From NCBI RefSeq assembly GCF_006716185.1, contig NZ_VFOP01000001.1:248001-312000 (forward strand): a stretch of 64,000 bases of DNA, written 5' to 3'. The first letter of the stretch is position 1, and each line of letters opens with the position of its first letter. Below are positions 1-8,308 of the stretch, piece by piece. The notes beneath the pieces were generated by a model. That model was given only the letters and a program-made list of their open reading frames with translations. It was not told where the DNA came from and did no database searches. This stretch comes from Ornithinicoccus hortensis (GTDB lineage: Bacteria; Actinomycetota; Actinomycetes; Actinomycetales; Dermatophilaceae). Position numbers and translations under genes: made by a program.

Positions 1-379
1 AGGAGGTGAGCCGGCGACCGCGCAGGACGTCGGCATCGGTGAGGATCCAGCCACCGTGGCAGATCGCGGCGACCGGCTTGCCCTGCTCGAAGAACGCCCT
101 GGTCAGCGCCACAGCGTCGGCATCCATCCGGAGCTTGTCGCCATTGACCACGCCGCCGGGCAGCACCAGGCCGGCGAAGTCGGCGGCGTCGGCATCGGCG
201 ACGGCGAGGTCGACCCCCGCCTCGTAGCCCTTCTTGCCGGTGAGCGTGCCGGGCTCCGGTGAGATGAGCACCGGCTCGGCACCGGTCTCCACCAGCGCGT
301 CCCAGGGACTGGTCAGCTCGCTGTCCTCGAACCCGTCGGTCAGCAGGAAGGCCACCTTTGTGCCAGTGAGGTCGGTCAT
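1..379 (-). CDS. DJ-1/PfpI family protein, 3' part cut by window edge
   Basis: The first about 126 residues are present and the C-terminus runs off the window. The protein opens with a flavodoxin-like strand (KVAFLLTDGFEDSEL) and has the conserved GLVLPGG segment. The nucleophile-elbow motif AAICHGG carries the Cys-His pair of the PfpI/YhbO group of class I glutamine-amidotransferase-like proteins. Members act as cytoplasmic stress proteins, glyoxalases or deglycases; which applies here cannot be told. The ATG at 379 is preceded by a GAGGAG ribosome site seven bases away. The next upstream gene on the same strand starts at 1112, so it may be the second gene of a short operon, although about 70 bases separate them. 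The family call is secure. Confidence 0.85.
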   Translation of the reverse strand, partial: MTDLTGTKVAFLLTDGFEDSELTSPWDALVETGAEPVLISPEPGTLTGKKGYEAGVDLAVADADAADFAGLVLPGGVVNGDKLRMDADAVALTRAFFEQGKPVAAICHGGWILTDADVLRGRRLTS

Positions 380-452
380 CGTGTCTCCTCTCGTGCGTCT
401 GCGGTGGGCACCCGTCACCCCGACGGTATGCCGGATGGTCGGCCCGCGCGCG

Positions 453-1112
453 TCAGCCGGCCAGGGAGTCCAGGGCCTGGGCGATCGGCACCGGGCCGTT
501 GTTGAACTGCACGGTCGTCCCCGCGAGGTCGTCGCGGTCGATCACGGCGGCGGCCACCGCCGCCACGTCGGCGCGGGAGACCTGGCCGGACTCGACGCCG
601 GGACCGCCCAGCTCGATGGAGCCGGTCGGCGCGTCCAGGGTCAGGCCGCTGGGCGCCAGGATGGTCCACGCCAGGTCCGTGCCGCGCAGGTGCTCGTCGG
701 CCGCGGCCTTCGCCTCGGCATACGCGAAGAACGGGTTGTCCTCGGGCACACCGTGGTCCGGGCTCGCACCGAAGTAGGACACCATCACGTAGCGGGGCAC
801 CCCGGCGGCGACGGCCGCGTCCATCGAGCGGACCGCGGCGTCCTGGTCGACCGCGCGGGTGCGGGCGGGGTTGCCGCCGCCGGCGCCGGCGGACCAGACG
901 ACCACGTCGTGCCCGCGGACCAGGTCGGTGAGGGCGTCGGTGTCCATGGTCTCCACGTCGGCGACCACCGGGGTGGCGCCGGTCGCGGCGACCTCGTCCG
1001 TGTGCTCGGGGTTGCGGATCACCGCCGAGACCTCGTGGCCGGCGGCGGTGAGCAGGGGCTCCAGCTCCAGGGCGACCTTGCCGTGTCCACCGATCAGTGC
1101 AATACGTGCCAT
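453..1112 (-). CDS. NAD(P)-binding SDR-like (NmrA/atypical SDR) protein
   Basis: A 219-residue atypical short-chain dehydrogenase with a Rossmann fold. The N-terminus MARIALIGGHGKVALELEP holds a GGHGKVA version of the GxxGxxG nucleotide loop, followed by AGHEVSAVIRNP and VVADVETMDTDAL. YVMVSYFGA stands where the active-site Tyr region lies in larger relatives. Proteins of this size (YwnB/NmrA-like) bind NAD(P) and act as redox sensors or quinone/flavin reductases; the substrate is unknown. An upstream in-frame ATG would add 22 residues. The start at 1112 is preferred because GGAGG sits eight bases upstream and the Rossmann strand begins at once. It is divergent from the pyruvate oxidase-like gene across 137 bases that must hold both promoters. 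Confidence 0.82.
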   Translation of the reverse strand: MARIALIGGHGKVALELEPLLTAAGHEVSAVIRNPEHTDEVAATGATPVVADVETMDTDALTDLVRGHDVVVWSAGAGGGNPARTRAVDQDAAVRSMDAAVAAGVPRYVMVSYFGASPDHGVPEDNPFFAYAEAKAAADEHLRGTDLAWTILAPSGLTLDAPTGSIELGGPGVESGQVSRADVAAVAAAVIDRDDLAGTTVQFNNGPVPIAQALDSLAG

Positions 1113-1249
1113 GCCAAGTCCTCCGTGTCGTTCTCGGGTCCCCGTGGCCGCGCCGACGGGCGTGCTCTCTGGGGGCAACGGGCCCGGCGGCGGTCCTGTT
1201 CCCCGGTGGCTACGGTGGGGCGATCAGGTTCCTTTCTACGGAGGCCCGC

Positions 1250-2992
1250 ATGAAACTCGCCGAGCAACTCGTCGCCCAGCTCCAGCAGGCCGGGGTCCGC
1301 CGGATCTACGGCATCGTGGGGGACAGCCTGAATCCGGTCGTCGACGCCTGCCGGGCGACCGGTGGCTCCGCCGACGGCGGCATCGACTGGATCCACGTCC
1401 GCCACGAGGAGGCGGCCGCCTTCGCCGCGTCGGCCGACGCCCAGCTGACCGGGGAGCTCGCGGTGTGCGCCGGGTCGTGCGGCCCGGGCAACCTGCACCT
1501 GATCAACGGCCTCTACGACGCGAACCGGACCGGGGCGCCGGTGCTCGCCATCGCCTCGCACATCCCGAGCAGCCAGATCGGGTCCGGCTACTTCCAGGAG
1601 ACCCACCCGGACCGCCTCTTCACCGAGTGCTCGGTCTACTCCGAGCTGATCACCTCACCCGCGCAGTCGCCCCGCGTCGTGCACTCGGCGATCCGGCACG
1701 CGCTCGGCCTGGGCGGCGTCTCCGTGGTCACCCTGCCCGGCGACGTGGCCGACCTCGACGCCACGACCGAGGCCCCGGCATACCGTCCCGTGAGGCGCGG
1801 CACGCTGGCGCCCGACCCCGACGTGCTGCACGAGCTCGCGGACGCGCTCAACGCCGCGGACCGGGTGGCCATCTTCGCCGGGGCTGGTGTCGCGGGCGCG
1901 CACGACGAGGTGGTCCGGTTGGCCGAGCTGCTGAACGCCCCCGTCGGACACTCGCTGCGGGGCAAGACCTTCATCCAGCACGACAACCCGTATGACGTGG
2001 GGATGACCGGGCTACTCGGCTACGGGGCCGCGGCCTTCGGGATGGAGGACGCGGACCTGCTGCTCCTGCTGGGCACCGACTTCCCCTACGACCAGTTCCT
2101 GCCGGACGTCACCACGGTCCAGGTGGACCGCGACGCTGCGGTCATCGGCCGCCGCACCGAGGTGACCCTGCCGGTGCACGCAGACGTGCTGGCCACCCTC
2201 GAGGCGCTGCTGCCGCTGATCAAGGCGAAGAAGAACCAGAAGTTCCTCAAGCAGACCCTGAAGCGGCACGACAAGCTGATGGACAAGTCGGTCGGGGCCT
2301 ACACCCGCAAGGCCGAGAAGCTGGTCCCGATCCACCCCGAGTACGCCGCGTCGGTGCTCGACGAGGTCGCGGCGGACGACGCGATCTTCACCGCCGACAC
2401 GGGCATGTGCAACGTGTGGACGGCGCGCTACCTGAACCTGCGCGGCACCCGCGACCTGATCGGCTCGTTCCTGCACGGCTCGATGGCCAACGCCCTGCCG
2501 CAGGCGGTCGGGGCGCAGCTGGCCTACCCGGACCGGCAGGTCATCTCGGTCTCCGGCGACGGCGGCCTGGCGATGCTGCTCGGGGAGCTGTTGACGCCGG
2601 TGATGTACGACCTGCCGCTGACCGTCACCCTGTTCAACAACTCCACGCTCGGCATGGTCAAGCTGGAGATGCTGGTGGACAAGCTGCCCGACTTCGGGGT
2701 GGACGTCCCCGCCACCGACTACGCCGCGATCGCCGCGGCCATGGGCTGGCACGCCGTGCGGGTGACCGATGCCCGGGAGCTGGAGTCGGCCTACCGGGAG
2801 GCGCTGGAGCACCGCGGGCCGTCGCTGGTCGACATCGTCACCGACCCGAACGCCCTGTCGATCCCGCCCAAGGTCACCGGCGAGCAGATCTTCGGCTTCG
2901 CCACGGCGATGAGCAAGATGGTCTTCAACGGCGGAGCCGGCGAGGTCGTCGCCATGGCGCGGTCGAACCTGCGCAACGTGCCGCGCCGCTGA
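1250..2992 (+). CDS. poxB: thiamine-diphosphate-dependent pyruvate dehydrogenase (quinone)/pyruvate oxidase-like
   Basis: A 580-residue ThDP enzyme, close to the 572 residues of E. coli PoxB. It converts pyruvate to acetate and CO2, passing electrons via FAD to quinone at the membrane. Visible marks are the N-terminal pyrimidine domain with catalytic Glu in HVRHEEAAAFAAS, a central FAD/Rossmann-like domain around IFAGAGVAGAHDEVVRLAE, and the ThDP-Mg motif GDGGLAMLLGELL ending in NN. The C-terminal tail matches the region that in PoxB becomes the lipid-binding peptide, though here it is basic. ATG at 1250 follows GGAGG. It is convergent with the EF-G-like gene, only 10 bases between stops. Other ThDP oxidases (acetolactate synthase, oxalyl-CoA decarboxylase) are less likely from length and the SQIGSGYFQE region. 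Confidence 0.88.
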   Translation: MKLAEQLVAQLQQAGVRRIYGIVGDSLNPVVDACRATGGSADGGIDWIHVRHEEAAAFAASADAQLTGELAVCAGSCGPGNLHLINGLYDANRTGAPVLAIASHIPSSQIGSGYFQETHPDRLFTECSVYSELITSPAQSPRVVHSAIRHALGLGGVSVVTLPGDVADLDATTEAPAYRPVRRGTLAPDPDVLHELADALNAADRVAIFAGAGVAGAHDEVVRLAELLNAPVGHSLRGKTFIQHDNPYDVGMTGLLGYGAAAFGMEDADLLLLLGTDFPYDQFLPDVTTVQVDRDAAVIGRRTEVTLPVHADVLATLEALLPLIKAKKNQKFLKQTLKRHDKLMDKSVGAYTRKAEKLVPIHPEYAASVLDEVAADDAIFTADTGMCNVWTARYLNLRGTRDLIGSFLHGSMANALPQAVGAQLAYPDRQVISVSGDGGLAMLLGELLTPVMYDLPLTVTLFNNSTLGMVKLEMLVDKLPDFGVDVPATDYAAIAAAMGWHAVRVTDARELESAYREALEHRGPSLVDIVTDPNALSIPPKVTGEQIFGFATAMSKMVFNGGAGEVVAMARSNLRNVPRR

Positions 2993-3002
2993 GACCGCGC
3001 CG

Positions 3003-5102
3003 TCAGCGCCGGTTGCTGCCGATCTCGGTGGCCAGCTGGGCCGGCAGGTAGTCGTAGCGGACGAACTCGCGGGTGAACGTCGCCGACCCGTGGGAGACCG
3101 AGCGCAGGTCGATGGCGTAGCGGCTCAGCTCGTGCTGGGGCACCTCGGCGTGCACGACGGTGTGCCCCTCCTCACCCGCCTCCGTGCCGTGCACCTGGGC
3201 GCGGCGGCCGCGCAGGTCGGCCATCACCGGCCCGACGTACTCGTCGGCGACCGTGACGGCGATGTGGTCGACCGGCTCCAGCAGGGACACCGTCGAGTCG
3301 TTGGCGGCCTCCCGGAGGGCCAGCGCCCCGGCCGACTGGAAGGCCATGTCCGAGGAGTCGACCGAGTGCGCCTTGCCGTCCAGCAGGGTGACCCGCAGGT
3401 CCACCAGCGGGTAGCCGGCCAGCACGCCCTGGGCGATCTGGCTGCGGCAGCCCTTCTCGACCGAGGGGATGAACTGTCGCGGGACCGCCCCGCCGACCAC
3501 CTTGTCGACGAACTCGAAGCCGGCGCCCCGCTCGAGCGGCTCGATCCGCACGTGGACGACGGCATATTGACCGTGCCCGCCGGACTGCTTGACCAGGCGG
3601 CCAGTGCCGTCGACCGGTCGGACAAAGGTCTCCCGCAGGGAGGTGCGCACCGGGTCGACCTCGACCTCCACGTGGTGCCGCTCGCGCAGCCGCTCCAGCA
3701 GGTCGTCGACGTGCGCCGGGCCCAGCGTCCACAGCACGAGCTGGTGGGTCTCGGGGTTCTGCTCCATCCGCAGCGTCACGTCCTCGGCGACCACCCGTTG
3801 CAGCGCCGAGGCCAGCTTGTCCTCGTCCCCCGGGGAGGCGGCGCGCACTGCCACGGGCAGCTGCGGCTCCGGCAGCAACCAGGCGGCGACCAGCGCCGGG
3901 TGCTCCATGTCGGAGAGGGTGTCGGCGGTCTCGGCGTGCGCGATCTTGGTGACCAGCACCAGTTCCCCGGCGATCGCGCGGTCGCGCGGGGCGGTGCCGT
4001 CGGCCAGCGGGCTGCTGATCTGACCCACCCGTTCGTCGTCCTCGTCGTGGCCGGGGTGCCCGGCGACCTCGTGGCCGGCAACCCAGGACAGGTGGCCCGA
4101 GACGTGCAGCCGGTCGTCGCTGCGCAGCGTGCCGGCGAACACCCGCACCAGGGACAGCCGCCCGACATACGGGTCCGTCGTGGTGCGCACCACCTCGGCG
4201 ACCAGCGGCGCGTCAGGGTCGGCGCAGATGTCGCCGTAGTCCGAGCCCGAGGCGGTCGACACCGGGGGTATGCCGGCGGCCGGCGGGGCGGGGAAGCCCA
4301 CCTCGATCACCTCGAAGAGTTCCTCGATGCCGGCGGCCGTGGGCGGGTGGACCGGGATGATCGGGAAGAACCGCGCCGTCGCGACAGCGGCGCGCAGGTC
4401 CTCGCGCAGCATCGCCAGGTCGACGTCCTCCCCCTCCAGGTAGCGCTCGAGCAGTGACTCGTCCTCGGACTGCTCGATCACCGACTCGAGCACCGGGCCC
4501 CGGCGTTCCTCGATGTCGGCGGCCTCCGCGTCGGTGGGCTCCTCCGGGGCGGCGACACCGCCGTCGGGGTCGACCCGGCGCACCCGGCGCCGCAGCAGGT
4601 CCAGGACACCGGTGACCGAGCCGCCCTGCAGGATCGGGCGGTAGAGCGGCTGGGCGTCGCCGAAGACCCGCTGGCAGTCGGCGACCACCGCGTCGTAGTC
4701 GGCGCGGGCCAGCTCCAGCTGGGTGACCGCGACCGCGCGCGGCATCCCGACCGCGGCGCACTCCCGCCACAGCATCCGGGTCGGCTCGTCGACGGTGTCG
4801 CCGGCCGAGACCACGAAGAGCACGGCGTCGGCGGCGCGCAGCCCGGCCCGGACCTCGCCGACGAAGTCCGGACGTCCGGGGGTGTCCACCAGCGTGACGA
4901 CGAGGTCGCCGCGCGCGACGGTGGCCACCCCCATCCCGGTCGACGGCGGCTGCTCCCCCTGACGGACCTGGGCGCCCTCCGCGGCGGTGAGCCGCTCGAA
5001 GAGCATCGACTTGCCCGCACCGGCGGGACCGACGAGCACGACGTTGCGGATCTGGTCCGGACTGGCCGGCGGGACGAACGATCGCGACTCGGTGCGGCTC
5101 AT
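3003..5102 (-). CDS. elongation factor G-like GTPase (EF-G2 type)
   Basis: A 699-residue translational GTPase with full EF-G domain order: G domain, beta barrel (about 280-390), domain III, domain IV (FVRPVDGTGRLVKQSGGHGQYAVV) and domain V (HTVVHAEVPQHELSRYAIDLRS). P-loop GPAGAGKS and switch II DTPGRPDF are intact. The canonical switch I RGIT sequence is not seen: PSTGMGVATVARGD stands there. The G4 motif NKxD is replaced by TQLE. This matches the second actinobacterial EF-G class (M. tuberculosis FusA2 type), whose role in translation is unclear, not the housekeeping factor. It starts with ATG at 5102 and is divergent from a drug exporter. The family assignment is strong, the cellular role is not. 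Confidence 0.88.
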   Translation of the reverse strand: MSRTESRSFVPPASPDQIRNVVLVGPAGAGKSMLFERLTAAEGAQVRQGEQPPSTGMGVATVARGDLVVTLVDTPGRPDFVGEVRAGLRAADAVLFVVSAGDTVDEPTRMLWRECAAVGMPRAVAVTQLELARADYDAVVADCQRVFGDAQPLYRPILQGGSVTGVLDLLRRRVRRVDPDGGVAAPEEPTDAEAADIEERRGPVLESVIEQSEDESLLERYLEGEDVDLAMLREDLRAAVATARFFPIIPVHPPTAAGIEELFEVIEVGFPAPPAAGIPPVSTASGSDYGDICADPDAPLVAEVVRTTTDPYVGRLSLVRVFAGTLRSDDRLHVSGHLSWVAGHEVAGHPGHDEDDERVGQISSPLADGTAPRDRAIAGELVLVTKIAHAETADTLSDMEHPALVAAWLLPEPQLPVAVRAASPGDEDKLASALQRVVAEDVTLRMEQNPETHQLVLWTLGPAHVDDLLERLRERHHVEVEVDPVRTSLRETFVRPVDGTGRLVKQSGGHGQYAVVHVRIEPLERGAGFEFVDKVVGGAVPRQFIPSVEKGCRSQIAQGVLAGYPLVDLRVTLLDGKAHSVDSSDMAFQSAGALALREAANDSTVSLLEPVDHIAVTVADEYVGPVMADLRGRRAQVHGTEAGEEGHTVVHAEVPQHELSRYAIDLRSVSHGSATFTREFVRYDYLPAQLATEIGSNRR

Positions 5103-5181
5103 GCACCTACCTAAGTCGTCGCCGCGGGCGGGCACAAGGGCCCGGTGGAATAGATGGCCACGGCACGGCCTTGACCACCCC

Positions 5182-6552
5182 ATGCCCCTGCGTTCGGACC
5201 AGTCCACCCCCGTGTCCGCAGGCGCTGCCCCCGTCCCGCCCCGCACGGCGGTGACCGGTCGCACCGACGGGGAGCGTCAGCCCTCCCGCCTGGGGCAGCT
5301 GCTCATGTTCGGCGCCCTGGTGGCGATCGGCCCGCTGACCATCGACATCTACCTGGCGGCCTTCCCCACGCTGGTGACCGAGCTGGGCACCACCGAGGCC
5401 GCGGTCCAGCTGACCCTCACCGCCACCCTGGTGGGCCTGGCGATCGGCCAGCTGCTGATCGGCGCGGTGGCCGACGTCATCGGGCGGCGACGTCCCCTGC
5501 TGGCCGCGCTCACGGCATACGTGGTCATCTCGATGGTCATCGCGCTGTCCAACTCCCTCGAGGCGCTCGTGGTGCTGCGCTTCCTGCAGGGGCTGGTGGC
5601 GGCGGCCGGCATGGTGCTGAGCAACGCGATGGTGCGCGACCTCTACAGCGGGTCGCAGATGGCGACCTTCATCTCCCGGCTGTTCCTGATCGTCGGGGTG
5701 GCCCCGATCATCGCGCCGACGCTGGGCGCGCAGTTCCTGCACTTCGGGACCTGGCGGACGATCTTCTGGGCGCTGGCCGTCTTCGGCCTGGTGCTGGTGA
5801 CCGCCGCCCTGTTCTTCACCCGGGAGACGCTGCCGCCGGCCCGGCGCCGGCAGGGTGGGATCGCGCCGGCGCTGCGCTCGTATGCCGTGCTGCTGGGCGA
5901 CCGCCGGTTCGTCGGCCTGGTGCTGACCGCCTGCACCGCGATGGGCGCCCTGTTCGCCTACATCAGCTCGGCGACGTTCATCTTCCAGGACCTGTACGGC
6001 ATGAGCACCCAGGAGTACGCCCTGGTCTTCGCCGGCGGCGCGGGCGCGCTGACCGTGGCCAGCCAGGTGAACGGCTTCCTGGTCAAGAAGATCCACCCGG
6101 TGCGCATCCTGATGGTGGCGCTGCCCTCCGGCCTCGTCATCTCCACGCTGTTGCTGGCCGCCGCCCTGCTCGACCTGGGCGTGGTCGCCGTCGTCGCGGG
6201 GGTCGTGCTGGTCCTCGGTGCGACCGGCTTCGTGATGCCCAACGCCCCGGTCATCGCCCTGAACGACCACGGCGAGCGGGCCGGCTCGGCCGCCGCGCTG
6301 CTGGGGGCCGGCAACTTCGTCTTCGGCGCCCTGATCGCCCCCGTCACCGGGGCCTTCGACGCCGCCTCGGCCGTGCCGATGGCCGCGGTCATGGTCGGCT
6401 GTGGCGCGGTCTCCCTGCTGGTCTACTGGACCCTCGCCCGGCCCCGCGACATCCTGGCCACGATGCCCTGGAACGAGGACGAGGCCGACGTCGAGGCCGC
6501 ACCGGCCGAGGTCGCCGCGTCGCAGCCGGTGCCCGGCCCCGCCGCGGGCTGA
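5182..6552 (+). CDS. Bcr/CflA-type MFS multidrug exporter
   Basis: A 456-residue major facilitator with about 12 hydrophobic segments. The first helix LMFGALVAIGPLTIDIYLAAFP is the hallmark of the Bcr/CflA drug-resistance subfamily (proton antiport of drugs). The loop 2-3 motif VADVIGRRRPLL (GxxxDxxGRRxxL) follows. Helix 4 has the conserved GLVAAAGMVLSNAMVRDLY region. It has a hydrophilic N-terminal stretch of about 40 residues and a charged C-terminal tail of about 40 residues. The ATG at 5182 has no clear ribosome site, so a start slightly downstream or a leaderless message is possible. It is divergent from the EF-G-like gene across 79 bases. The substrate cannot be read from the sequence. 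Confidence 0.87.
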   Translation: MPLRSDQSTPVSAGAAPVPPRTAVTGRTDGERQPSRLGQLLMFGALVAIGPLTIDIYLAAFPTLVTELGTTEAAVQLTLTATLVGLAIGQLLIGAVADVIGRRRPLLAALTAYVVISMVIALSNSLEALVVLRFLQGLVAAAGMVLSNAMVRDLYSGSQMATFISRLFLIVGVAPIIAPTLGAQFLHFGTWRTIFWALAVFGLVLVTAALFFTRETLPPARRRQGGIAPALRSYAVLLGDRRFVGLVLTACTAMGALFAYISSATFIFQDLYGMSTQEYALVFAGGAGALTVASQVNGFLVKKIHPVRILMVALPSGLVISTLLLAAALLDLGVVAVVAGVVLVLGATGFVMPNAPVIALNDHGERAGSAAALLGAGNFVFGALIAPVTGAFDAASAVPMAAVMVGCGAVSLLVYWTLARPRDILATMPWNEDEADVEAAPAEVAASQPVPGPAAG

Positions 6553-6626
6553 GTCGGGCGGCCCGCACGGCTCGGAGCCTGCACTGTCGCCGCCCCGACC
6601 TGCTTCCCCTTCGTAGGATAGGCGCC

Positions 6627-7394
6627 ATGCGAGGTATCGGAACGATCCTGACCGCTGGCACCCTCGGCGTGCTCCTGCTGGCCGGCTGCTCGGGCGAGGA
6701 CGACCCGGCCGAGGGCACCACCACCGACCAGGCACAGACGACGGAGGGGGCCAGCGCGGAGGCCGAAGACGACGCCGCCTCCGGGGTCGACACGGCGGAC
6801 GGCGACACCGCGACCGAGGACATCGCGACCGAGGACACCGCGACCGACGACACCGCGACCGACGACACCGCGACCGAGACGGAAGTCGCCGACGGCGACG
6901 GCGGCGGCTCGGACGAGACCGGAGCCGCGCCAGACCCGGATGCAGCGCCGGAGGAGGTCCTGGAGCAGGCCGGGCTGCTCGACGGCCAGCAGGTCGTCGT
7001 GGGGCCGGGTGGGGTCGACGACCCGACCGTCCAGGCGGCGATCTGCGACTACGTGGTCGGGACCCAGGACGAGGTGGCCGCCATCACGGGCGTCTCCGAC
7101 GACCTGACCCCGCTGGACGGCAACGGCTACACCCAGCGGGGCGGCAACGGGGGCGGCATCCAGTGCGTCTACGACGTCGACGGTGCGGACGGGTTTGGCA
7201 TCGTGCTGTGGAGCAAGGAGATTCCGAACGTCGAGGACGGCGACGAGACCCAACTCCTGGCAAGCGGACCCGTGGGCGAGCACTGGGGCACGGTGGCCTA
7301 CGCCCCGACCTTCGCCGGAGAGGTGATGGACGAGGCGGCGGCAGCCGCGTGGCTGGAGGACGCGGCGACCCGCTGGGGCGGCGCCTCGGCCTGA
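6627..7394 (+). CDS. lipoprotein with acidic repeat linker (paralogue 1)
   Basis: A 255-residue secreted lipoprotein. MRGIGTILTAGTLGVLLLAGC is a short signal peptide with lipobox LLAGC, so Cys21 should be lipidated. Residues 22-110 form an extremely acidic Asp/Thr/Glu-rich linker with tandem DTAT repeats. A conserved globular domain of about 140 residues follows, starting EEVLEQAGLLDGQQVVV. It contains two Cys (ICDYV and IQCVYDVD) that probably form a disulfide, and ends AAWLEDAATRWGGAS. I do not recognise the domain. The next gene encodes a paralogue with the same layout. A -10-like TAGGAT seven bases before the ATG suggests a leaderless message. Confidence 0.8.
   Translation: MRGIGTILTAGTLGVLLLAGCSGEDDPAEGTTTDQAQTTEGASAEAEDDAASGVDTADGDTATEDIATEDTATDDTATDDTATETEVADGDGGGSDETGAAPDPDAAPEEVLEQAGLLDGQQVVVGPGGVDDPTVQAAICDYVVGTQDEVAAITGVSDDLTPLDGNGYTQRGGNGGGIQCVYDVDGADGFGIVLWSKEIPNVEDGDETQLLASGPVGEHWGTVAYAPTFAGEVMDEAAAAAWLEDAATRWGGASA
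6810..6880 (+). repeat. 15-bp tandem repeats in lipoprotein linker
   Basis: About four to five imperfect copies of a 15-base unit of the type GCGACCGACGACACC, in frame, each encoding ATDDT or a variant. The repeats lengthen the acidic linker between the lipid anchor and the globular domain and are a likely site of copy-number variation. Confidence 0.75.
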
Positions 7395-7447
7395 GGGGCG
7401 ACTGGCGTATTTCCCACCGCTACCGGCTGGTTCGTAGCATGAGGATC

Positions 7448-8203
7448 ATGCGACTCATCGGAAAGCTCCTGACCGCTGGCACCGTCGGCGTGCTCCTCCT
7501 CACCGGTTGCGCGGGTGAGGACGACCCGGAGGAGAGCACCCCCGAGGACCAGCCCCAGGCCACGACCGAGACCGCCGAGGAGACCGACCCGGCCGGGGAC
7601 GACGCGGCGGCCACCACCGACGACGGGGGTCCGGCGGATGACGGGGACGACGGTGGCGCAACCTCCGAGGACCCCGCCGACGACACCGCGGGCGAGGAGA
7701 ACGGCGGCGACGACGGCACGGAGGGCGAGGACCAGGGCAGCGGCGACACGCCTGGGGACCCCCGGGAAGTCCTCGACTCGCTCGGCCTGCTGGACGGCGA
7801 CAAGGTCCGGGTGGATCCGGCGGCGCCGATGGACCCAGGCATCGCGCGCGCCATGTGCGAGTACGTCTTCGGCAAGCCCGCCCAGGTCGCCGAGGTCACC
7901 GGCGTGACCGGCGAGCTGACCCTGCTGGAGAGCAGCGGCTACGAGCAGTGGCCCGCCCAGGGCGACGGGCTGCAGTGCATCTGGGACGTGGACGGCGCCA
8001 ACGGCTTCGGCACGATGATGTGGAGCCAGCAGGTCCCCACGCCGAACAGCGAGGAGGCCTACATCGCCGCCGACGTCCCCGTCGGGGACTTCCACGGCGT
8101 CGTGGCCTACGCCCCGGACTACGAAGGCACCACGCTGGACGAGGACGCGGCGACCGCCTGGCTCGAGGACGCCGCGACCCGCTGGGCCGGCGCCTCCGAC
8201 TAG
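7448..8203 (+). CDS. lipoprotein with acidic linker (paralogue 2)
   Basis: A 251-residue paralogue of the preceding gene. The signal MRLIGKLLTAGTVGVLLLTGC has lipobox LLTGC, the linker is acidic but built from different Asp/Gly/Glu-rich sequence, and the same C-terminal domain begins REVLDSLGLLDGDKVRV. The paired Cys (MCEYV, LQCIWDVD) and the ending AWLEDAATRWAGAS are conserved. The domain is therefore conserved while the linker has diverged completely. An ATG at 7439 is in frame; 7448 is chosen because it aligns with the start of the paralogue. The gap to the first lipoprotein is 53 bases. The function is unknown; exposure on the outer face of the membrane is inferred. Confidence 0.8.
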   Translation: MRLIGKLLTAGTVGVLLLTGCAGEDDPEESTPEDQPQATTETAEETDPAGDDAAATTDDGGPADDGDDGGATSEDPADDTAGEENGGDDGTEGEDQGSGDTPGDPREVLDSLGLLDGDKVRVDPAAPMDPGIARAMCEYVFGKPAQVAEVTGVTGELTLLESSGYEQWPAQGDGLQCIWDVDGANGFGTMMWSQQVPTPNSEEAYIAADVPVGDFHGVVAYAPDYEGTTLDEDAATAWLEDAATRWAGASD

Positions 8204-8210
8204 CTCACTC

Positions 8211-8305
8211 CCGACCGGACGCGTCATCGGGCGGCCCCAGCACCCCACCAGACGCGTCATCGGGCGGCCTTCGTCTGCCACCGGACGCACGATCGGGCGA
8301 AACGC
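8211..8305 (+). repeat. 33-bp repeat array, three units, intergenic copy
   Basis: Three tandem units with a 33-base period (core GAC triplets at 8218, 8251 and 8284). The core is CCGGACGCGTCATCGGGCGG with changes. It fills the space between the convergent lipoprotein and nitroreductase stops. One forward frame reads PPDASSGG per unit. The same unit occurs inverted, in frame, inside the nitroreductase gene at about 8976-9068. Confidence 0.8.
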
Positions 8306-8308
8306 TGC

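Noticed and set aside
5107-6735. 542-residue minus frame opposite the Bcr/CflA gene
   Set aside because: Low-complexity antisense translation without domains; the plus strand has a clear transporter.
6810-6880. Possible CRISPR-like array
   Set aside because: The units are contiguous in-frame 15-base repeats without spacers.
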